From: Sipunculus nudus
Lineage: Eukaryota; Annelida; Sipuncula; Golfingiida; Sipunculidae
Reading direction: 5' to 3'
NCBI GenBank assembly: GCA_026874595.1
Contig: CM049307.1
Location: 62,712,370 to 62,776,369 of the forward strand
DNA length: 64,000 bases
The notes below the pieces were generated by a model that was not told the origin of the DNA, did not search any database, and worked only from the letters and a program-made list of their open reading frames with translations. A program made the position numbers and the translations under genes. Position 1 is the stretch's first letter. The number at the start of each line of letters is the position of its first letter. This document shows positions 57,401 through 64,000 of this stretch, piece by piece.

Positions 57401-58414
57401 AGCTACTGCACATCATTATAATAATGGTCCAACCACTGGCAGCTGATAGTAACTGCTACCTGCCAAACCGGCACCCGTCCCATACAGCATCTCCTATCTC
57501 AGCCAAATGACGTCAAATTCACAAAGCAGACGACAACTGTCAGTCCTGGCGGGAAGGCGGGACCAGATTGAATGCGGGGAAGACATGTGGCTGATGTCAT
57601 GAAAATAAACTCCCGGGCCTGGTGCCTGCCCCGAAAATGGTAAAATAACCAAGCAGACGTAAAACTGCATGGGTCGATGAAATTAATGGAGTTGACGTCT
57701 CGGCAGGCGCAGAGTGCATAAAATGAATAAATGTTTCATCAGTGATTGGTCTTTATATTTGATCGGCAAGTGCGCCCATTTCATAATTCATTTGCTATGA
57801 AATATATATGCTCAACTTGATCGTATTAAAAAGGGATCCGTTTTACTGGTTTGGATTAGGCAAAAAACGTTAAGCGGTTGTATACATAATCCGTTCATAG
57901 TTTCACGTATTATGATGTGTCGTATAAAGGGCGTAATATTTTATTGATGTAATAGACACATTAAATATGCTAGTCCAGCAACTGCCGATGAAAATTATTC
58001 TGTAATTTTAATTTTATGTCAGATGTCCTCTATTCTTTCACGTCTGTGCTTATTACACAATATATTAAAAAATGAAAATAAATGCTTTTACATGATGTAT
58101 AAATACTTATATATAATATTATATGATTAATGTAATATATAGGCCTAAATTACTATATGTGCGTGATATTAGTCTATTCAAATATCGTTTCTTTTTTTTA
58201 TATTTTTTTTTAAAGAATCATAATTCTTCGGGAAAATAATGAAAAAAAATTAATTTTTTAATTTTTACTGGCGAGTAAAGAGAACTGAATAATCTGGTAA
58301 ATAAAGAAAACTTGTATGTTGGTACTCATCATTTTACAACTAAAGAAAGAAGTCACTACCATTTTTGCACAGATATTAGGAAAAAAAGTTAACTTACACA
58401 ATCATGGTCCCTCT

Positions 58415-58417
<3 letters not shown>
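57401..58417. other. Intergenic DNA, nothing recognised
   Basis: AT-rich flank with no gene-like frame. Confidence 0.5.

Positions 58418-58469
<52 letters not shown>
58418..58469. repeat. (TA)n microsatellite
   Basis: About 52 bp of TA dinucleotides. Confidence 0.96.
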
Positions 58470-58471
<2 letters not shown>

Positions 58472-58978
58472 TATTTACAACACACACAACAGTTATTGCA
58501 GAAATATAACAAACTGTTTGCAAACTCATACCAGAGCTTATTATATCTGTTTCGCCTTGAAATGCGAGATCATAAATTCAAGTATTTACTCAAGGGTATG
58601 AATTTGGTTTTCAGTCTGTGATAGGAAAAGAACTTTAAATTCTACAGCTGCACAAATCCAGAATCAAAACTACACTTTTCGATTTACAATTGCTCAAACA
58701 GGATCAACTTCACGTTGAAATATACCCTGTTCACATGCATAGCGAACCGATATCTTTGAGCACAATGATATACAAGTTGCTGGCTGGCACTGGAACTCCC
58801 GAGGTCAACGGTAGTGACTGGATTGGATCAGCTGTCAGGGGTTACAGAGGAACAGGAAGCGCTGCTTGAAGGTTGATCTCTGGTGATACTGCACCTGGTG
58901 ACATTAATCACACCGTGACGACATCTGCAATCAGGGCGCACCTGGCCCGGCATGCCGGGGAAGCAGGAGCGTACATTA

Positions 58979-58992
58979 GTGCCATCTAGCGG
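58979..58992 (-). promoter_or_regulatory. CTCF-like motif
   Basis: Read on the minus strand, CCGCTAGATGGCAC differs at one position from the CTCF core CCASYAGRKGGCRS. It lies in a GC-rich island (58780-59000), 2.3 kb upstream of the channel-subunit start. A weaker match, TCGGCAGATGGCGC, is at 10144-10157 on the plus strand, beyond the gene's 3' end. Binding is unproven. Confidence 0.25.
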
Positions 58993-59378
58993 GCGAAACT
59001 GATATCTGCTACCAAGTTTGTGACATTTTATTTCACCAGTTCTAAATAAATATTTTTATCTCCAGATTGATCTTATTCGTACAATATGATCAACAGATCA
59101 ACACTCTTTAAACTGTGTCATTTTCATAAATTATCCAAACAATCTGACGATATCTAAACGTCCCTCTTTCATTTTATTTAAGATTCAGTATGTAAATTTA
59201 ATGTTGACACACCAGTATCACAGCGTATACTTCGTACCTGGCCAATCTAAAAACAGTAAGCTCAGAGTGTGTTAATGTGTTTTTTTGTGGTCTTGGGGGG
59301 GGGGGGGTTATTGAACTTTTAAACAGCGAAAAAGAGCATTATTACATTTTTTTAATGGTTACCATTTTATTGTATGGG

Positions 59379-59560
59379 CGCTAATGGTCTGTGATAGACA
59401 TTGATTGTACTTGAGACTGCCAGGTTGTGGGTTCGTGTCCCGGTCGATTCGTTCTTCTCGCTTAGACCATTGGCAAAGGTGTTTACCACATGTTTCGTCC
59501 TTTTCACACTGTATGAAATGGGCACTGGTCAACAACTAACATTGAATAGGAAAGGGAAGT
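59379..59560 (+). repeat. tRNA-derived SINE fragment
   Basis: A degenerate box A (AATGGTCTGTGATAG) is followed about 40 bases later by a good box B (GGGTTCGTGTCC) and a non-tRNA body with 'caaaggtgtttaccacatgtttcgtcc'. The head does not fold as a working tRNA. Confidence 0.5.
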
Positions 59561-62506
59561 ATAAACATGGCTAAGTTTGACATCGTGGATATTGTCATCT
59601 TGTGCATAAACCAGATTTGTTTATAATTCTTTTTAGGAGAGGATTATGGTAATTCCTGCATGTATTATGTGTATGACGGTGGCCCCTTTACCCCTAGACC
59701 CCTAACGTGCTCACGTTCGGGTGTGATGGTGGTGGTGGTGTGAGTATGGTTTCATGGTTCCCCGGGGTCACACTTTGGTTGACTTTTTATTCACGAGGTT
59801 TAATTTTTGCGATTTTTCAATTTTCTTTGTTTCACGAGGGCTGTATGTTCGCGAAATCGCCATCCACAAACCTGTATAGGGTGTATTTAATTACGAATTA
59901 TTTCATCACCAACATTACAAGGACGGGACATTCATTATTCACAAATACTATGAAACATTTATTTCATTTATAATATCAATCTTAGATATACAGAGAAAAA
60001 AAATGTCTTATTCTTTATAAGCATATTATTCACTTCTTACCTTTCAACGTCTTATTGACGAAGATTATTTTCTGGATTAAGTCCCTCTCTCGAATATCAC
60101 GAAGTTAAATCCCTCGCAGACATAGTGCAAACCACAGTATTTATCCTAAAACCTTTATTTCAAAACCCAAGAATAGACTGTCAATTAAGTCAATGTATCA
60201 GTTAACCATTATTTTTAAATGGCGGAAAGATTATATTATTGTTATAATCTGTCTTTATTAAATACGTTGGTTAAGTAAACATCAGCACATATATACTCTT
60301 CCCTGCTAACATGCATTGTAGTGTAAATGTCTACATTAATATAGTGTCAGTTATTTACATTTATCAAATTTGCTCAATAACGTTGTTTCACAATTGTCGT
60401 TTCGATGTTCGTTTTAAGGATCGTACATAATTAGACTTCACGTAAAGTTTAATTATAAACATCAGAAACACGTGAAGACATTGTCCAAATCTGAACTGGC
60501 AGATATTCAGAGATACAGCATATATAGATTTTATGACGTTTAATCATCCGTAAATCGGTCATTGAACCAGACCGCTCGGTATTCTGGTATATCAGCTCTC
60601 TAGCCAGTACACACTAGTTACCGAGTGGGCTCATTTCCCTTTACTGGCACTGAAATGTCTTATTGGAAGGAATGTAAAGCAGCCACTGCGGAAAGAGTGT
60701 AGAGAAAAAGTCGCCCTGACCTGACTAAAAGCACTTCAGGAATTTGTTATATTTTGACGTGTATCTGGCTGTATATTTCCATTAGTGTTGGGATTTGTTT
60801 TCTTAATTATATTGGATGGTTGGAAGAAAAATTTGATATATGAATGATGATCGAGCATCGTGAAACGCATGTGTACTCTTGCGTCTTTAATATATATTTA
60901 AATAATCTATATCTGAAAGGTCAATGTTACGACTGGGTTATTGACAAATTTTGGCCCGATATTCAAGCTTCGTTTATTCTGTGTTTTGCTTCTTTCCGTC
61001 TTCACTGCAAACCATCTTAACTTAGAATCCGATTACTCCTCGACTAAGTTACACAATTAATATAACTGACATGATTCTCCAACGTGGTTAACTCTCAGGT
61101 GTAACAAAAAATGGATCCTATTAGAGAGGGCGCTTTGAGAGGGAGGAGAGGTTATCCTCTGTGTTTGACCCACCTGGAGCAACTGGCCCATGTGCAAGGT
61201 CTTGGTTATGTGTTAATTCAATAATGGATGAAACAGCTGAGCAGAGAAAGTGCCTTATGGGCCGACCGCTCGCGTACTGTTTGTTTCTCATTGTAACATC
61301 GAGAAGCGACCACCGAGCCGCCATTAAGAAATGTTTTTATCTCTATTACAGAAAAGCCAAATAATTAAACGCCGGGAATGACGACGACTTATTGGCAGAT
61401 AGACTAGTAATGGCCCGGGACAAGCGCTTCTTCCAATATCCTACAAGCGTCGTCATGGTAACCGCTTATATCCTCGGCCTCCCCGATGCCACTCTGTGAG
61501 GGTTTGTGTTCCTCGTGTTATTTTTGTTTTGTTATTTCCAGAGCAACTAAAGTAAATTGGATTGTTGACGATTCAAACACCGCTGGTTACTGCTAGCAGT
61601 ACTGATTGGAAACGAAGACGGCATCAGCGTGTTTCTTTGATTTAACCTTTTGCTGTTTGTATGTTGTCATGTTTCAACATGTTGGTCTATAATTGATTTG
61701 ACTAAAAAAGGCCCTTTGCCCGCGGGTTTGGTCATAAAGATGTAACTTTTTTTGTTCCCTGTGGGATTTGCTGTTTTGCCTGCTTAAGGTTTATTGTACA
61801 CACGTGAAAATATCGTCTCAGCTTCGGTGGTTTAATTATGTCAGAGACCCTCCAGACTTAATTGCTACCCAGGTAATATTCAGGACATCATCATTTTTAC
61901 GGACAAACATTGTGTTTGGCAAGATTAAAGTCTGATTTTCAGCATGTTTTGTGCTGTTTTTCATGAGCCACATTATAAAAAGTCTAATGACTTGAGGATA
62001 GAGATATCTACAGCAAGTAGCATCCACTCCGTTTTATACATATTTTTGTTCAGTTATTCTGTGATATAAGTAAAAATTCAAATATTTGTAAATGATAATT
62101 TAATTTTCACACAGAAGTTATTATTAATATATATCAAATGTCTCTTTAAGTTGCCATCGTATTTTGATTATACCTATAGTTTTTTTATTATTATTTAAGA
62201 ATATTTAAAAGAAATTAGCCTAACGCATGTATCATGGGACTTCTTGATTTAAATGTAAATATGTAAATATAAGAATAAACATAGTTTTAAAGTAACCCAT
62301 GTGTATGTATATGATTATAAGCGAAACCTAAAAACAACTGAAATGCTGCTATGTACAACACAATGGCTAGGCAATAGCCCCACCTAGTGATTGGTACAGG
62401 AATTAGATATACACCCATCATGGACTGCTGTCAATCAATCTATAAATAGTCAGACTAGACTAATTAATAAAAATGGATTTATCCCAATTTGACTTCTTAT
62501 TCTCAG
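59561..62506. other. Intergenic DNA, nothing firm
   Basis: 59775-59860 contains an inverted copy of the 'cgcgaaaat...cctcgtgaat' dispersed family. The 61130-61370 block is GC-richer with opposing 67-residue frames lacking motifs. No gene or RNA is called. Confidence 0.45.
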
Positions 62507-62635
62507 GAGCGGAAACTTGATGCATTTTGCAACGTCTGCACCAGTGACGACTGCGCTGCAGTGAAGGACATCGGTGGTCTTCAGGGCCTGTTGGCGTTAT
62601 TATCAGCTTTTATTTCCCTATGCAAAACCTTCAAG
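62507..62635 (+). CDS. Candidate internal exon of an unidentified gene
   Basis: A 129-nt, 43-codon open segment lies between an acceptor-like TTGACTTCTTATTCTCAG and a donor TTCAAG|GTAAAA, phase 0 at both ends. Its base composition is near 50% GC against about a third in the flanks. The translation begins ERKLDAFCNVCTSDDC and continues AAVKDIGGLQGLLALLSAF to LCKTFK. The VKDIGGLQGLLALLS part is loosely like an armadillo-type helix pair, which is only an impression. No partner exon was identified in the window, so this could be chance. Confidence 0.35.
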
Positions 62636-63555
62636 GTAAAACTAAGGGACTCTTCTGTTTTAAACATCAACTCAGGCTTCCGTCGGTAACAAGCAATCAC
62701 TCGCAGGCACCGCAGGCAGAAAATGTAATTGATTAAAATGATTTTCAAGTCGACTCAACCTCTTTAATTACATGTATATTCTTTCCACAGAAAATTAAAA
62801 TACGCAAATAAAAAGAGATGCCGGACAAGTTAAGGAGGTGTACAACATTCCAATGTTGGAATTGTCAACTATTCCGAAAAAGCAAAATTATGAGATGTGG
62901 AAAAAATAATTTCAAATTAGGGTTAAGCTTTGTCTGGTGAGTTGGAACTTTTTTTAACAGTAGTCAGCTGCAGCAGTTCACCACATAAAATTTTATCTCT
63001 TAAAATGTTTCAGATTGGATATACGTTCTGATATTTGTCATGTCCTGTTTGCACTCCATCTTTCCGGTATTTTTTTCTGTTTTTCATTACAAGTTTTTTT
63101 TTCCTTTTTCATATGCTTGACCTCTTTTGTTCATACTTTTTTCGCGTGTAAATCCAGAAGACATTCCGTTTTTTGTTTCTCTTTCAAATGTTTGTCAGTT
63201 CTCTCCTGTTCCTTCACATTTTTCTTTCTCTCGCACATGTTCGCCTCTTCTAGAGTTGATCCATAAGATTTTTCTTCTGTTTGTACGTTTTCTATTTTCC
63301 GTTTGTAACCTAAGAAATCAGACCTATAAAAGGGACTTCACATAAAGACTTTACCCTTTTCCTTGCATACAAATGTCCTTCTTTCAGAGTCAAACATTAA
63401 CAATCATAAATTATCCGTCATACATTAATACTCATAACCTTCTTCGTTGCATCGTTCTGAGAATGGAACAATAAGACATCTCAACTTCAATTGATACACT
63501 TTTCCGATAATTGCTAGCGTTCAATTGTGAACATTATAAAAGATTGTATTGTGAG
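62636..63555. other. AT- and T-rich flank
   Basis: No feature recognised. 63040-63300 is strongly T/C-rich on the plus strand, and the Phe/Leu/Ser-rich open frames there reflect composition only. Confidence 0.5.
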
Positions 63556-63574
63556 AGGCGGAGGAAGCAAGAGA

Positions 63575-63685
63575 GAACCACCCACCTTTGACGTTCCACT
63601 ACCACCTGCTCTAATGGCAACACAGGGGATTGAACCCGGTTCTCCGACGAAGAGAGGCAAGCGTTTTACCAGGCCACTTTATCTA
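63575..63685 (-). repeat. tRNA-derived SINE fragment
   Basis: On the minus strand a box-A-like GTGGCCTGGTAAAACGC is followed by a clear box B (GGGTTCAATCCC) about 30 bases later, then TGTGTTGCC. The spacing is tRNA-like but the arms do not pair well. Probably a SINE head. Confidence 0.55.
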
Positions 63686-64000
63686 TTCTATTTTTCATTC
63701 TATGAACGATTGAAACAGGGTGTTTTCTTTTCTTTTCCCACAAGCTATGTCTCTTGTTCATCACTTTCATAACGCTTTTACAATGTCGTTGTCCCTCTGG
63801 GGGAATCGGCAACATTTCCCGACATTCTGCTGGACGGGATTGAAATTTCGTCATTCCAAATTTCGTGATGACACTGTATGGTTTGTATAACCAACCAATT
63901 TTATACCTGACAGCAAATGGGGCAAAGTTGGTCAAATTCTTACTATATTTGTTCGTTCTATTTCGTAGGGACCGATTCATGAAAAGTTAAGCGATTATGA
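63686..64000. other. Window edge, nothing recognised
   Basis: A 104-residue minus frame overlaps this stretch but includes the SINE fragment's flank and shows no family motif. Confidence 0.4.

Noticed and set aside
1-64000. CRISPR array, prokaryotic operon, toxin-antitoxin or phage defence system
   Set aside because: The sequence is animal-type with introns. Tandem repeats here have no spacer structure and no associated prokaryotic-type genes.

Overview
The window is animal nuclear DNA: AT-rich, intron- and repeat-rich, with (TA)n microsatellites of 50-110 bp, several minisatellites, MITE-like elements, tRNA-derived SINE fragments and a decayed reverse transcriptase. The gene content and the repeat types suggest a marine invertebrate, probably a mollusc or another lophotrochozoan. 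That assignment is inference from general character; no species-diagnostic locus is present.

One gene can be reconstructed completely. It lies on the minus strand, with coding sequence running from 56728 down to 16030 in four exons (56497-56728, 31303-31374, 21979-22116, 16030-16283). All splice sites are GT/AG and all three introns are phase 1. The joined frame encodes 231 residues and is a four-pass membrane protein of the voltage-gated calcium channel gamma-subunit / stargazin (claudin-superfamily) type. It has a GLWRIC motif, a likely disulfide pair and glycosylation sequons in the first extracellular loop, and a final transmembrane segment followed by a short charged tail. Coding DNA is only 1.7% of the 40.7 kb coding span; introns are 25.1, 9.2 and 5.7 kb.

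Layout. 1-15.7 kb is downstream intergenic DNA: a MITE abutting a degenerate reverse transcriptase (4.7-6.4 kb), a perfect 22-bp-arm hairpin (7.54 kb), a SINE (9.3 kb) and two minisatellites (9.4-11.4 kb). 15.7-16.03 kb is the 3' UTR, with four exact 30-bp CCAAT-containing repeats just after the stop codon. Intron 3 (16.3-22.0 kb) holds a 2.1 kb, 38-bp minisatellite. Intron 2 (22.1-31.3 kb) holds a ~330-bp satellite array, a MITE copy, a GGGGACAATTGAAG-type minisatellite and a CCTTGACCTTTGACC-type repeat. Intron 1 (31.4-56.5 kb) holds MITEs, a 1.35 kb terminal-inverted-repeat element, CCTCCGCC-type dispersed repeats, SINE pieces and most of the microsatellites. Upstream, 56.8-64 kb is 5' flank with SINEs and one candidate exon of another, unidentified plus-strand gene (62507-62635).

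I found no bacterial-type operon, CRISPR array or defence system and no clear undescribed system. The points most worth checking are the long-intron channel-subunit gene, the mobile-element families with several copies here, the short structured elements (hairpin, 30-bp 3' UTR array) and the unidentified exon.
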